From contig DASVTZ010000203.1 in assembly GCA_036387335.1 (NCBI GenBank), positions 91,969 through 155,968 on the forward strand: 64,000 nucleotides of DNA, in the 5' to 3' direction. Shown here piece by piece: positions 39,231-47,508 of the stretch. A program made the translations under genes and the position numbers. This stretch comes from Longimicrobium sp. Its GTDB lineage: Bacteria > Gemmatimonadota > Gemmatimonadetes > Longimicrobiales > Longimicrobiaceae. The notes beneath the pieces were generated by a model. It was given only the letters and a program-made list of their open reading frames with translations, searched no databases and was not told the origin of the DNA. The first letter of the stretch is position 1, and each line of letters starts with the position of its first letter.

Positions 39231-40847
39231 TCAGCGCCGCGCGGGGCCCCTCATCCGCTCGGCCATCTGGAAGGCGGCGTACACGTTCACGATGCCGCCC
39301 GTCGTCGAGAGGTCGCCGAAGCGCACGCGCTCGTTTTCCGTGCCGGGGCGCACCACCATCTGGTCCGGGTACTTCGTGGAGGAATCCAGGATGATCTGCT
39401 TGACCTGCATCGCCGTCAGGTTCGGGAAGTACGACATCAGCAGCGCCGCCACGCCGCTCACCACCGGCGCGGCCATGCTCGTCCCCGAGTTGCGCTCGTA
39501 GCCGCCGCCCGGGATGGTGGAGAGGATCTGCGAGCCCGGCGCGAAGACGTCCACCTGCCCCTTCCCCCAGTTGGAGAACGGCGCCGCGAGGTGATCCGGC
39601 CCCTCCCACGACGACGCGCCCACCTCGATCCAGCTCCGCGCCGCGCCACCGCCCTCGAAGCGGGGAGTGGGGAAGTTCTTCTTCTCGTTCAGATTCTCGC
39701 CGTCGTTGCCGGCGGCGTGCACCAGGAGGACGCCCTTGGACTCCGCGTAGCGCACGGCGTCGTCCACCGCGCGCTTCTGGGGCGAGTACCCCTTGCCGAA
39801 GCTCATGTTGATGACGTTGGCGCCGTTGTCCGCCGCGTAGCGGATTGCGTTCGCCACGTCCTTGTCGCGCTCGTCGCCGTTGGGGACGGTGCGCACGATC
39901 ATCAGGCGCGTCCCCGCCGGTGCCACGCCGTCGATCCCCAGCCCGTTCCCCCGCTCCGCCGCCACGATCCCGGCCACGTGCGTGCCGTGGTCGCCGAACG
40001 GACCCTTGACGTCGCGGTTCCCGTACACCCGCTCCGTGACGTTGGCGTAGTTGTCGCCCACGATGGTGGTGCGCGGGTCGAAGTCCGGGTTCAGCGCATA
40101 GAGCACCCGGTCCTCAAGGTCCTTGCGCTGCTCGATCACCTGCCGGGGCGAGAACCCCTGCTGCGCGAGGCCCAGGAAGAGCTGCTTCGCCGCCGTCACG
40201 TCCTGCCGCACCGACTGGATGCGCGTGACGTTCTCCACCGTCAGCGAGTCGGCGCCGACCTGCGTGCGCAGGATGCCGAGCGCGCGGTTCAGCACCTTTT
40301 CGTACTCGCGGATCTCGGCGAGCGACTGCTGCGCGCCGGTCCGCTGCCGCTCCACCTGCGGCTTGACCTCGCGAAAGAGGTCGTACTCGCGCCGGGCGTC
40401 GCCGCGCAGCGTGTCCGGGTTGGCGCCCTCGTAGCGGCGGAGCTGGCCATAGATGCGGATCACCTCGTAGGTGTCCACGCCCACGTTCCGCCCGTCGCGC
40501 CCGCCGATGAAGTTCCAGCCGTGGACGTCGTCCACGTAGCCGTTGCCGTCGTCGTCGCGGCCGTTCCCCGCCACCTCGCGCGGGTTGGTCCACAGGCTCC
40601 CGTCCAGGTCGGGGTGCGCCACGTCGGTGCCGGAGTCGATGATGGCGACGACGACGGAGCGCGCGGGCCGGCGGTTGGCCAGCACCTCGCGGTAGAGCCG
40701 CTCGGCGCCGATCCCCGGGTAGCGGCCTTCCTGCTGCCACCAGTTGGCCGGCGAAGTATCCTGCTGCGCCGGCGCGCCCTGGGCCTGCGCCGGAATGGAG
40801 ACGCCGAGCGAAAGCGCCGCGGCGCAGAGCAGACGGAAGTAGTTCAT
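39231..40847 (-). CDS. S8 family subtilisin-like serine peptidase, secreted
   Basis: A 538-residue peptidase with a signal peptide (LLCAAALSLGVSIPAQAQ). The catalytic triad is present: Asp in VVAIIDSGTDVAHPDLDG (D71), His in FGDHGTHVAGIV (about 288), Ser in RNSGTSMAAPVVSGVAALL (about 456), with the oxyanion Asn in HAAGNDGEN. A helical insertion of about 130 residues (about 125-260, QRTGAQQSLAEIREYEKVLN) separates Asp from His and is longer than in simple subtilisins. It probably acts in the periplasm or outside the cell. A bidirectional terminator follows. Confidence 0.95.
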   Translation of the reverse strand: MNYFRLLCAAALSLGVSIPAQAQGAPAQQDTSPANWWQQEGRYPGIGAERLYREVLANRRPARSVVVAIIDSGTDVAHPDLDGSLWTNPREVAGNGRDDDGNGYVDDVHGWNFIGGRDGRNVGVDTYEVIRIYGQLRRYEGANPDTLRGDARREYDLFREVKPQVERQRTGAQQSLAEIREYEKVLNRALGILRTQVGADSLTVENVTRIQSVRQDVTAAKQLFLGLAQQGFSPRQVIEQRKDLEDRVLYALNPDFDPRTTIVGDNYANVTERVYGNRDVKGPFGDHGTHVAGIVAAERGNGLGIDGVAPAGTRLMIVRTVPNGDERDKDVANAIRYAADNGANVINMSFGKGYSPQKRAVDDAVRYAESKGVLLVHAAGNDGENLNEKKNFPTPRFEGGGAARSWIEVGASSWEGPDHLAAPFSNWGKGQVDVFAPGSQILSTIPGGGYERNSGTSMAAPVVSGVAALLMSYFPNLTAMQVKQIILDSSTKYPDQMVVRPGTENERVRFGDLSTTGGIVNVYAAFQMAERMRGPARR

Positions 40848-40931
40848 AGCGTTCCTCGAACTGGGTGAACCCGCGCAAAGCACGGCTGTGGCGGCGTTAG
40901 ACCCCGCCGCCGCCCCGGCGTTCCGCCGCGG

Positions 40932-41357
40932 CTACTCCGCGCCGGACGGGAAGGCGGCGATGCGGCGGGTGAGCTCCTCGTGCGCGCCCCACACGATCCC
41001 CTCGCGGCGGCGCAGCTCGTCGAGCCGTTGGGCGGCCGGCGGCGCGGGGGCCAGCAGCGCCACCACCTGCCGCACGTAGGCGCGGGCGTCCTCCTCCGGG
41101 ATCGGCTCGCGCGTGGCGAACGCCTCGTCCATCTGCACGATCAGCTCGGAAAAGGGCCGCAGCCACGCGAACGCCTCGTCCTGGATCAGCATCTGGAGGA
41201 AGTGCCCGCTGGACATGGGCCCGCTGCGCCGCTCGATCTCCCCGCGCTCGGCGTCGATCAGCGCCTTGTGGAGCCGCAGCAGCCCGAGCCTCACGTCCTT
41301 GAGGCGATCGCGGATCGGGTCGGGCGGAAGCTCGGGACGGGGGGTGCGGGACGCCAT
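40932..41357 (-). CDS. Hypothetical helical protein
   Basis: A 141-residue protein, almost wholly helical. It contains IRDRLKDVRLGLLRLHKALI, MSSGHFLQMLIQDEAFAWLR and AYVRQVVALLAPAP. The GHFLQML and DEAFAWLRP segments look conserved. I cannot name the family. It lies alone between the subtilase start and a repeat element. Confidence 0.65.
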   Translation of the reverse strand: MASRTPRPELPPDPIRDRLKDVRLGLLRLHKALIDAERGEIERRSGPMSSGHFLQMLIQDEAFAWLRPFSELIVQMDEAFATREPIPEEDARAYVRQVVALLAPAPPAAQRLDELRRREGIVWGAHEELTRRIAAFPSGAE

Positions 41358-41429
41358 CGGTCTGCCTCGCGTTCGGGTTCAGTCGCGAGGCCCAGACGAA
41401 AGAAACGCGCCGCCCACCCCAACAGCGGC

Positions 41430-41560
41430 CTCACGCGGAGACGCGGAGACGCGAAGAGAACAACAGAAAAAGCATCACACAGAGGCCACAGAGGGAACCG
41501 CAAGCCATAGAGAAAACCTCTTTTGCTCTTCCTCTCTGCGCCTCCGCGTCTCCGCGTGAG
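41430..41560. repeat. 131-bp inverted-repeat element (MITE-like), copy A
   Basis: The left end CTCACGCGGAGACGCGGAGA mirrors the right end TCCGCGTCTCCGCGTGAG. The interior is AT-richer than its surroundings (AGAACAACAGAAAAAGCATC, CACAGAGGCCACAGAGGG). A second copy is at 54153-54286 and a half copy at 25041-25074. It encodes nothing. Confidence 0.8.
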
Positions 41561-41564
41561 CCAA

Positions 41565-42191
41565 TTACGATGCCGGCTCCGCCACCGCATCCCGTAGCGC
41601 GCGCCCCAGCCCCTCCGCCTCGGCATACGACCATCCGCGCGAGAGGTGGCGCACGGCCATCACGCGCATGCTCCCCCACGGTACCGGCACGGAGTCGAAT
41701 CGCTCGGAGGAAAGCTGGTCGATGTTGAGGAGGCGGCGCAGGTGTTCTGTCGCTTCCTTGCCGTGGGCGAGCAGGGCGGCCGGGCGCACCGCCTCCAGCA
41801 CGAAATCGAAGACGTCCGTGCGGCGCAGGCCGGCGGCGAGGTCGCGCTCGGCGGGCGTGGGGGTGCAGAAGACGTTGGTGTCCAGGCAACGGAGCGGCGC
41901 GGCTTCCTTCATGATCCGCCCCAGCATCCGCCGCGTGGGCGTGATCTCCACCTTCCCCGCCGCCCGGCGTTGCGCGCGCGACGCCTCCGCCCAGATCGTG
42001 CGGTGGAAGCCGTAGCCGCGCTCCCAGAAGCTCCAGTAGTCCAGCTCCAGCGCCGTCGCCGGGTTGGAGCCCACGATGAACGCGCGGCACTCCAGCGGCG
42101 ACCCCTCGCACACGAAGGGGCGAACGAACGCGGGGGAGCCGATGCGCGCCCGCAGCCCGCGCTCGAACTCGTCCAGCGCCGTCACGTCCAT
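41565..42191 (-). CDS. Hypothetical protein with uracil-DNA-glycosylase-like features
   Basis: A 208-residue protein. LECRAFIVGSNPATALELDY followed by SFWERGYGF recalls the first motif of uracil-DNA glycosylase-fold proteins (G-x-N-P, then an aromatic). LRCLDTNVFCTPTPAERDL and AALLAHGKEATEHL are the other conserved-looking segments. The fold assignment is tentative. Four bases separate it from the aminopeptidase stop upstream, so the two are co-transcribed. Confidence 0.6.
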   Translation of the reverse strand: MDVTALDEFERGLRARIGSPAFVRPFVCEGSPLECRAFIVGSNPATALELDYWSFWERGYGFHRTIWAEASRAQRRAAGKVEITPTRRMLGRIMKEAAPLRCLDTNVFCTPTPAERDLAAGLRRTDVFDFVLEAVRPAALLAHGKEATEHLRRLLNIDQLSSERFDSVPVPWGSMRVMAVRHLSRGWSYAEAEGLGRALRDAVAEPAS

Positions 42192-42195
42192 CGCG

Positions 42196-43842
42196 CTACC
42201 GGGCCGCCTGCCGCGACTCCACGTAGAAGTTCTCGTCCACCCGCAGCCGCAGGGCGTCGCGCGACCGCAGCGGCATCGACTGCCACCGCTCCGTGGGCCG
42301 CAGCATCCGCATCGCCCCTCCCTGCACCGACACGCGCACCGGCATCGCGAAGCCGGGCACCACGTTCGTCCAGCGGTAGCCGAGCTGCCCGTTGAGCACC
42401 CGGTACTCCAGCACGGGGATCTTGGTAGTCGTCAGGTACTGCTGGAAGACGCGCGACAGGTCGATGCCGGCCTGCTGGCTCACGTAGCGCTGCACCTGCT
42501 CGCCGGTCACGGTCTGGTGGCGAAAGGTGGAGTTGAGCCCGCGCAGGATGCCGCGCCACTTCTCATCGTCGCCGATCACCTGGCGGATGGTGTGGAGCAT
42601 GTTGTGGCCCTTGTAGTACATGTCGCCCGACCCTTCCTCGTTGATGCCGTAGCGGCCGACGACGGGACGGTCGTTCTCGATGTTCTTGCGCAGCCCCACG
42701 GTGTAGCGGGCGCCCGCCTCCTTGCCGCGCTGGCACTCGATGTAGAGCGATTCCGCGTAGCTCGTGAACCCCTCGTGCACCCACATGTCCGCGATGTCGC
42801 GCGTGGTGATGTTGTTGCCGAACCACTCGTGCCCGCTCTCGTGCACGATGATGAAGTCCCAGTCCAGCCCCTCCCCCGTCTGCGACAGGTCACGGCCGCG
42901 GTAGCCGTTCTGGTAGTGGTTGCCGTACGCCACCGCGCTCTGGTGCTCCATCCCCAGGTGCGGAGTCTCCACCAGCTTGTAGCCGTCCTCGTACCAGGGG
43001 AACGGCCCGAACCATCGCTCGAAGCAGGCGAGCATCGGCTTCACCTGCGCGAACTGACGGCGCGCGGCCGCCTCGTGGTACGCCAGCGGCCAGAAGTCCA
43101 GCGTCAGCGGCCCCCTCTCCCCCTGGTACGTGTCGCTGAAGCGCGTGTAGTTCCCGGCGTTGACGGCCACGTCGTAGTTGTTGATCGGCTTGCTGACGAA
43201 CCACTCGTACGTCGTGGTGCCGTCGCCGTTCTTGCGGGTGTTGCGCAGGCGGCCGTTGGAGACGTTCACCATCGGGTCGGGCACCGTGATGGCGACGCGC
43301 TGGCTGTCCGGCTCGTCGGCCTGCGTGTCCTTGTTGGGCCACCATGCGCTGGCGCCCAGCCCCTGCACCGCCGTGGCCACCCAGGGCGCGCCCGTGCTGT
43401 CCTGCCCCCACACGAATCCGCCGTCCCACGGAGCGTTGCGGGCGGCGCGCGGCTTTCCGCGGTAGTGCACGGCGATCGTCTTCCGCTCCCCCACCCGCTG
43501 CGGCGACTGGAGCGTCACGAAGAAGGCGTTCCCCTCGCGGCGGTACGACAGCCGGCGCCCGTCCTGCAGCATGCTGTCCACCTCCAGCGGCATCTGCAGA
43601 TCGATCTGCATCTCCCTGGCTGGCTGCAGCACGCGGTACGTGGTCGCCGTGCGCCCGCTTATGCTCTGCGCCGCCGGATCGATGCGCACGTCCAGGTCGT
43701 AGAACGAGACGTCCCACCACGCCCGCTGCGGCGTGATGGTCCCGCGCAGCGTATCGGCGCGGGTGGGGCGCGCGGTCTCCTGCGCCTGCGCGGCGCCCGG
43801 GAGCGCGAGGAGACCAACCAGCAGTGCGGCTGCGATGCGCAT
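42196..43842 (-). CDS. M1 family aminopeptidase, secreted
   Basis: A 548-residue zinc metallopeptidase with a signal peptide (IAAALLVGLLALPGAAQAQE). IIVHESGHEWFGNN (about residue 333) is the HExxH zinc motif with the downstream Glu in MWVHEGFTSYAES. LGMEHQSAVAYGN replaces the usual GAMEN exopeptidase motif. The N-terminal beta domain runs to about 240. It is shorter than full aminopeptidase N (about 870 residues), matching the compact M1 subgroup of secreted enzymes. The start is ATG 43842; upstream in-frame sequence lacks signal-peptide character. Confidence 0.93.
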   Translation of the reverse strand: MRIAAALLVGLLALPGAAQAQETARPTRADTLRGTITPQRAWWDVSFYDLDVRIDPAAQSISGRTATTYRVLQPAREMQIDLQMPLEVDSMLQDGRRLSYRREGNAFFVTLQSPQRVGERKTIAVHYRGKPRAARNAPWDGGFVWGQDSTGAPWVATAVQGLGASAWWPNKDTQADEPDSQRVAITVPDPMVNVSNGRLRNTRKNGDGTTTYEWFVSKPINNYDVAVNAGNYTRFSDTYQGERGPLTLDFWPLAYHEAAARRQFAQVKPMLACFERWFGPFPWYEDGYKLVETPHLGMEHQSAVAYGNHYQNGYRGRDLSQTGEGLDWDFIIVHESGHEWFGNNITTRDIADMWVHEGFTSYAESLYIECQRGKEAGARYTVGLRKNIENDRPVVGRYGINEEGSGDMYYKGHNMLHTIRQVIGDDEKWRGILRGLNSTFRHQTVTGEQVQRYVSQQAGIDLSRVFQQYLTTTKIPVLEYRVLNGQLGYRWTNVVPGFAMPVRVSVQGGAMRMLRPTERWQSMPLRSRDALRLRVDENFYVESRQAAR

Positions 43843-43876
43843 GGCGGAGCGGGGTCGAAGACGGTTCACGGCACGG

Positions 43877-43912
43877 AAAAGCCCGGCCTCCCCAAGCTCG
43901 GGGGCGCCGGGC
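43877..43912 (-). terminator. Probable terminator of the small ORF downstream of vapC
   Basis: GCCCGGC...CCCC (43881-43893) pairs with GGGG...GCCGGGC (43900-43912) with a small internal mismatch. On the minus strand it is followed by TTTTCC. It ends transcription coming from the VapBC direction before the aminopeptidase start. Confidence 0.55.
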
Positions 43913-43987
43913 GCACTGCGCAAGGGGCTGCCGTTCGATCGTGTTCGTGCTGCCCTGATCGGAGCGGGAGCGCTCAGGTGATCACCG

Positions 43988-44173
43988 CTACATCTCTTTG
44001 ATCTCTCGGAACACCTGCTCGCCAGGAACCGACGGCACCGCGCCGGAACGGAGCGACGCGACGGCGCACCTCGATCCTCCACGCGTCCTCGGTGTCGTTC
44101 CAACGCTCTGCTCGAGTGGCAAGTTGCCTGGGTGCTCGGTCCCGGCATCAGCACTCCGCCGGTGATCTTTCAT
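43988..44173 (-). CDS. Possible small protein encoded behind vapC
   Basis: A 61-residue open frame starting at ATG 44173 with GGAGG five bases upstream. The sequence is polar and disordered (RRSADAGTEHPGNLPLEQSV, then TPRTRGGSRCAVASLRSG) with one Cys and a charged end (GEQVFREIKEM). It lies 40 bp after the vapC stop and is followed by a terminator, which supports a real transcript. There is no family match. It could be a third member of the toxin-antitoxin operon or an unrelated peptide. Confidence 0.45.
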   Translation of the reverse strand: MKDHRRSADAGTEHPGNLPLEQSVGTTPRTRGGSRCAVASLRSGAVPSVPGEQVFREIKEM

Positions 44174-44213
44174 CTGAGCCTCCGTTGAACGTGACCTATG
44201 CGGCCACCCGACC

Positions 44214-44609
44214 TCAGGAGGGCAGCCGTTCGACGTGAGGATAGCGCAAGATCTGCGCGTCGGACGTGACCAGAGGGCAGTTCAGGACTCGCGCGGTCGC
44301 GACGATGATCTGGTCCGCGGGGTCTCGATGGAACTCGCCTGGGAGAAGGGTGGACTCCAGCGCAATGCGAGGCGTCAATTCCAACACCTGGAGTCCGGGG
44401 TAGCCGAGCGCCAGTTCCATCCACTCCGCTATGGGGCGTGGAAACCGAACTCTCCCGGCCTGTGCCAGCTTCGCCGCTTCCCAGCACGAGATTGCGCTCA
44501 CCCCGATTCCGGTGCTCTCGTGGTCGGAGAGCACTGTGCGCTGCGCGCTGGTCAACTGCGGATCACCGTTCACCCACCACAGCCAGATGTGGGTGTCTAT
44601 CACGATCAC
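44214..44609 (-). CDS. VapC-type PIN-domain ribonuclease toxin
   Basis: A 131-residue PIN protein. VIDTHIWLWWVNGD gives the first acidic residue, GVSAISCWEAAKLAQAGRV gives the conserved Glu, and DPADQIIVATARVLNCPLVT gives the Asp cluster, ending TSDAQILRY. The metal-binding set is complete, so an active RNase toxin is expected. ATGA overlap with the antitoxin gene ensures coupled translation. Confidence 0.92.
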   Translation of the reverse strand: MIVIDTHIWLWWVNGDPQLTSAQRTVLSDHESTGIGVSAISCWEAAKLAQAGRVRFPRPIAEWMELALGYPGLQVLELTPRIALESTLLPGEFHRDPADQIIVATARVLNCPLVTSDAQILRYPHVERLPS

Positions 44610-44821
44610 TGGAGTGCATCCCAGTCGTCCTGCGCTACCGGCTCAAAAGGATCGACGTAGGGTAGCGGGGTGCCACGAAGAGGATAGCGCGCCGCATCTC
44701 GCGAGCTGCGGGCCTCCGCCAGCACGATCACCTCCACCTCTTCACCTGCCTGGAACGGCAGATCGGGGAGTGTGACGGAGCCGTCCTGGTTCACATGTAC
44801 TCGCGTTCGATACGCTTCCAT
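44606..44821 (-). CDS. VapB-like antitoxin
   Basis: A 71-residue protein starting MEAYRTRVHVNQDGSVTLPD, an AbrB-like strand pair, continuing PFQAGEEVEVIVLAEARSS. The C-terminal tail (PLPYVDPFEPVAQDDWDALQ) is of the kind that wraps the PIN toxin. ATG 44821 was chosen over 44884 because the extension lacks family character. The upstream palindrome at 44894-44911 may be the operator. Confidence 0.85.
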   Translation of the reverse strand: MEAYRTRVHVNQDGSVTLPDLPFQAGEEVEVIVLAEARSSRDAARYPLRGTPLPYVDPFEPVAQDDWDALQ

Positions 44822-44893
44822 GAGTTCCTCCGGGTTGCAGAACACTACACCCTGCGGGGCGAGCGTGTTTCCCGTGAGCGGCAAGTTCCGTGA

Positions 44894-44911
44894 CCGAAAA
44901 CCCGTTTTCGG
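44894..44911. promoter_or_regulatory. Palindrome between vapB and the aminotransferase gene
   Basis: CCGAAAAC-CC-GTTTTCGG is an 18-bp palindrome 73 bp upstream of vapB and 15 bp past the aminotransferase stop. It could be the VapBC operator or part of a terminator for the dap operon. Confidence 0.4.
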
Positions 44912-44926
44912 GCCATCCGGCGCGAA

Positions 44927-46063
44927 TTACGCGCTGCCGAAGAACGCCGCCATGCGCGCCATCCCCTCGGCCAGCGTGGCCTCCTCGGGGACCCAGGAAA
45001 TGCGCAGCCAGCCCTCGGCGCTGGGGCCGAAGGCGGTGCCGGGGACGGCGACCACGCGGTGCTCGTCCAGGAGGCGCTCCGCCGCGGCCATCGAGTCGGC
45101 GGCGAGGTGCGGGGGGAGGCGGATGAAGGCGTAGAACGCGCCCTCCGGCGGCACCAGCTCGATCCCGTGGCGCTCCGCCAGCGCCAGCAGCGCGCGGCGG
45201 TGCTCGGCGTAGAGCGGGCGGTGCGCGGCCAGGGAGCCCGGCTGCGTGAACGCCTCCATCGCCACCCACTGGCTGAACGTGCTGGATGCCGTGTTCACCA
45301 GCCCGTGCACCTTGATGGCGTTCGCGATCACGGGAGCGTCCGCGATCAGCCATCCGGAGCGCATTCCGGTCAGCGCGTTGCTCTTGGAGAGCGATCCCAC
45401 AGTGAGCGCGTGCGGATACAGTGTCGCCATGGAGGCCGGCGGCTCCGCCCCGTAGTAGAGCTCGCGATACACTTCGTCCACCAGCACGTACACCGGCGGG
45501 CCGGGGCGCGCCGCGAGCCCCTCGGCCAGCGCCCGCAGCTCGGCCTCAGGCCACACGCGCGCCGTCGGGTTGCACGGCGAGTTGAGGATGACCATGCGCG
45601 TGTCCGGCCCCAGCGCCTCCAGCACCGGCGCGGCCCGCGGCGCGAAGCCGTCCTCCGCCGAGAGCGCGACGGTGCGGTAGCGGATCCCCTCCAGGATGCA
45701 CAGCTTGGGATAGGCGAGGTAGCACGGCTCCACGATCAGCACCTCGTCGCGCGCCGGATCCAGCGTCGTCTTGATCGCGAGGAAGAGGGCCTCCTCAGAG
45801 CCGACGGTGGTGCACACGTTGGCGGCGGCGGTGCGCTCCGGATAGCCGTGGTGGAGCGCGATCGCCTCGCGCAGCTCGGTGAAGCCGCCGTTGGGCGAAT
45901 ACGGCGTACCGTTCTGGCGGACGCGCTCCAGGGCGGCCTCGAAGAGGCGCATGTCGGGGCGCAGCACGGGCTCGCCAAGTCCCAGGTCGATGTCGCCGGG
46001 GCGCTTGCGGGCGTGGAGGGCGCGGATCAGCGAGGGCGTGATCCGCTCCATGATCGGGTTCAC
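44927..46063 (-). CDS. Class I/II aminotransferase, probably N-succinyl-LL-DAP aminotransferase (DapC role)
   Basis: A 378-residue fold-type I PLP enzyme. DIDLGLGEPVLRPD opens it, CTTVGSEEALFLAIKTTLDP and ILNSPCNPTARVWP lie in the middle, VYVLVDEVYRELYY binds the cofactor ring, and VGSLSKSNALTGMRSGWLIA holds the PLP lysine (about 227). The GTG start 46063 overlaps the desuccinylase stop as GTGA. With dapD and dapE immediately upstream, the missing succinylase-pathway step is the transamination of N-succinyl-2-amino-6-ketopimelate, so DapC is the simplest role. Sequence alone would fit several aminotransferases. Confidence 0.85.
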   Translation of the reverse strand: MNPIMERITPSLIRALHARKRPGDIDLGLGEPVLRPDMRLFEAALERVRQNGTPYSPNGGFTELREAIALHHGYPERTAAANVCTTVGSEEALFLAIKTTLDPARDEVLIVEPCYLAYPKLCILEGIRYRTVALSAEDGFAPRAAPVLEALGPDTRMVILNSPCNPTARVWPEAELRALAEGLAARPGPPVYVLVDEVYRELYYGAEPPASMATLYPHALTVGSLSKSNALTGMRSGWLIADAPVIANAIKVHGLVNTASSTFSQWVAMEAFTQPGSLAAHRPLYAEHRRALLALAERHGIELVPPEGAFYAFIRLPPHLAADSMAAAERLLDEHRVVAVPGTAFGPSAEGWLRISWVPEEATLAEGMARMAAFFGSA

Positions 46064-47151
46064 GGGCGGAAGTACCGGTACAGGGCGGAGAAGCAGTGCT
46101 CCAGCGAGTCGATGGAGCACCATTCGTTCGCCTGGTGCGCCTGCGACGTCTCGCCGGGGCCGAAGTTGACGGCGGGAATGCCGTGCGCGGTGAAGCGGGC
46201 CACGTCGGTCCACGCCTGCTTGGGCTGGATGTCGAGTGCCAGCCGCTCCCGCCACTCGCGGATCAGCGGATGGTCCGCGTGCACCTCGCCGGAGGGAGCG
46301 GCGTCGATGAGCTCCACCGTGGCCGCGTCGCCGACGATCTCGCGCAGCTCGCGCTCGGCGTTCTCGGCGGTGTTGCCGGGGGCGAAGCGGAAGTTGACGT
46401 TGAGCACCAGCGCGTCCGGCACCACGTTCTTGGAGTTGGCCGTGGTCGCCTGCGTCACGACGATGACCTCGTAGAAGTCCAGCGCGCCGAAGGTGATGCA
46501 GCGGCGCTCCAGCCCCGCGAACTTCTGCAACAGCGGGATGGCGCGGTAGATGGCGTTCTCGCCCTGCCAGGGGCGGGCGCTGTGGGCCCGCACACCCGGC
46601 ACGGTGACGCTGGCGTGGAGGACGCCCATGCAGCCGGGCTGCAGCGCCTTGTCTGTGGGCTCCAGGATGAAGGCGAAGTCGATGGCGGGGAGCTCCGGCC
46701 AGGTGAGCACGGCCTCCAGCCCGTTCCCCTCGCTGGGCCCCTCCTCTCCATCGTAGAAGATCCAGACGGGGCGCGATCCCTCCAGCTCCTTCCACCGCTC
46801 CAGCAGCGCGAGCATCACCGCGACGCCGGCCTTCATGTCGGTGGCGCCGCAGCCGTACACGCGTCCGTCGCGGATCTCGTACGCCTGGTCCTCGGCGCAC
46901 TTCACCGTGTCCAGGTGCCCGACCAGCGCGACCACCGGCAGCCCCGGCGCCGCCTCCGCGCCCAGCGGATCGCAGACCACCGAGTTGCCGATCCTCTTCA
47001 CCGATTCCGGTCCCGCGAAGGCGGAGCACTGCCCCTCCACCCATTCGGCGATCAGCGCCTCCTCCCCCGTCTCGCTCGGGATCTTGCAGAGCGCCAGCGT
47101 TCTTTCGGACAGCTCGTGGCGGAGGGATTCGGGATCGGTATGTTGGGTCAC
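46060..47151 (-). CDS. dapE: Succinyl-diaminopimelate desuccinylase (M20 family)
   Basis: A 363-residue M20 metallohydrolase. LSERTLALCKIPSETGEEAL opens it as in actinobacterial-type DapE, VVALVGHLDTVK gives the first zinc His, YGCGATDMKAGVAVMLALLE the bridging Asp, and FIFYDGEEGPSEGNGLEA-type sequence (here WIFYDGEEGPSEGNGLEA) the catalytic Glu. AFILEPTDKALQPGCMGVLH follows, and the dimerisation domain is intact. It releases succinate to form LL-diaminopimelate for lysine and peptidoglycan. It is co-translated with the aminotransferase and separated from dapD by a repeat element. Confidence 0.9.
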   Translation of the reverse strand: MTQHTDPESLRHELSERTLALCKIPSETGEEALIAEWVEGQCSAFAGPESVKRIGNSVVCDPLGAEAAPGLPVVALVGHLDTVKCAEDQAYEIRDGRVYGCGATDMKAGVAVMLALLERWKELEGSRPVWIFYDGEEGPSEGNGLEAVLTWPELPAIDFAFILEPTDKALQPGCMGVLHASVTVPGVRAHSARPWQGENAIYRAIPLLQKFAGLERRCITFGALDFYEVIVVTQATTANSKNVVPDALVLNVNFRFAPGNTAENAERELREIVGDAATVELIDAAPSGEVHADHPLIREWRERLALDIQPKQAWTDVARFTAHGIPAVNFGPGETSQAHQANEWCSIDSLEHCFSALYRYFRP

Positions 47152-47180
47152 GATTCGGTTCGGCTTGGGGTACGGAACTG

Positions 47181-47502
47181 GTGCGTTAGTGCGTTAGTGC
47201 GTTAGTGCGCCGCGGACCCATGGGTCCCCCACACTTTGTCATCCTGAGGGAGCCGCCCTCGCGATCTCCGCGGCGCACTCCGGCACTCCTTGCGGCGACC
47301 GAAGGATCTAGCCCGCGAGGCAGGAGGACCGCCGGCGAGCCTCTCAGCACGCGCAGTAGATCCTTCGCTACGCGCCATAGACTCGTGTACGGGCGAGATC
47401 CGTGCGGCGCGTCGCTCAGGATGACAAATAAAGGGACCAGTCAACACCTGTCGCCCGCCCCGTCCTCATACCCCGCACTCACGCACTAACGCACTAACGC
47501 AC
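47181..47502. repeat. Composite repeat: 190-bp TGTCATCCTGAG element flanked by inverted 8-bp tandem repeats, copy 1
   Basis: (GTGCGTTA)3.6 at 47181-47209 and its inverse at 47474-47502 flank an element at 47237-47426 with ends TGTCATCCTGAG / CTCAGGATGACA. Inside are GCGACCGAAGGATCTAGCC and CGCAGTAGATCCTTCGC, which pair with each other. Related cores lie at 49880-50072 and 59391-59579. It occupies the gap between dapD and dapE, so the operon must be read through it or restarted after it. Confidence 0.88.
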
Positions 47503-47508
47503 TTCTGT

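Noticed and set aside
47205..47489. Short protein-coding frames across the TGTCATCCTGAG elements
   Set aside because: Frames differ among the three copies and encode no shared peptide; the conserved feature is the inverted-repeat DNA.
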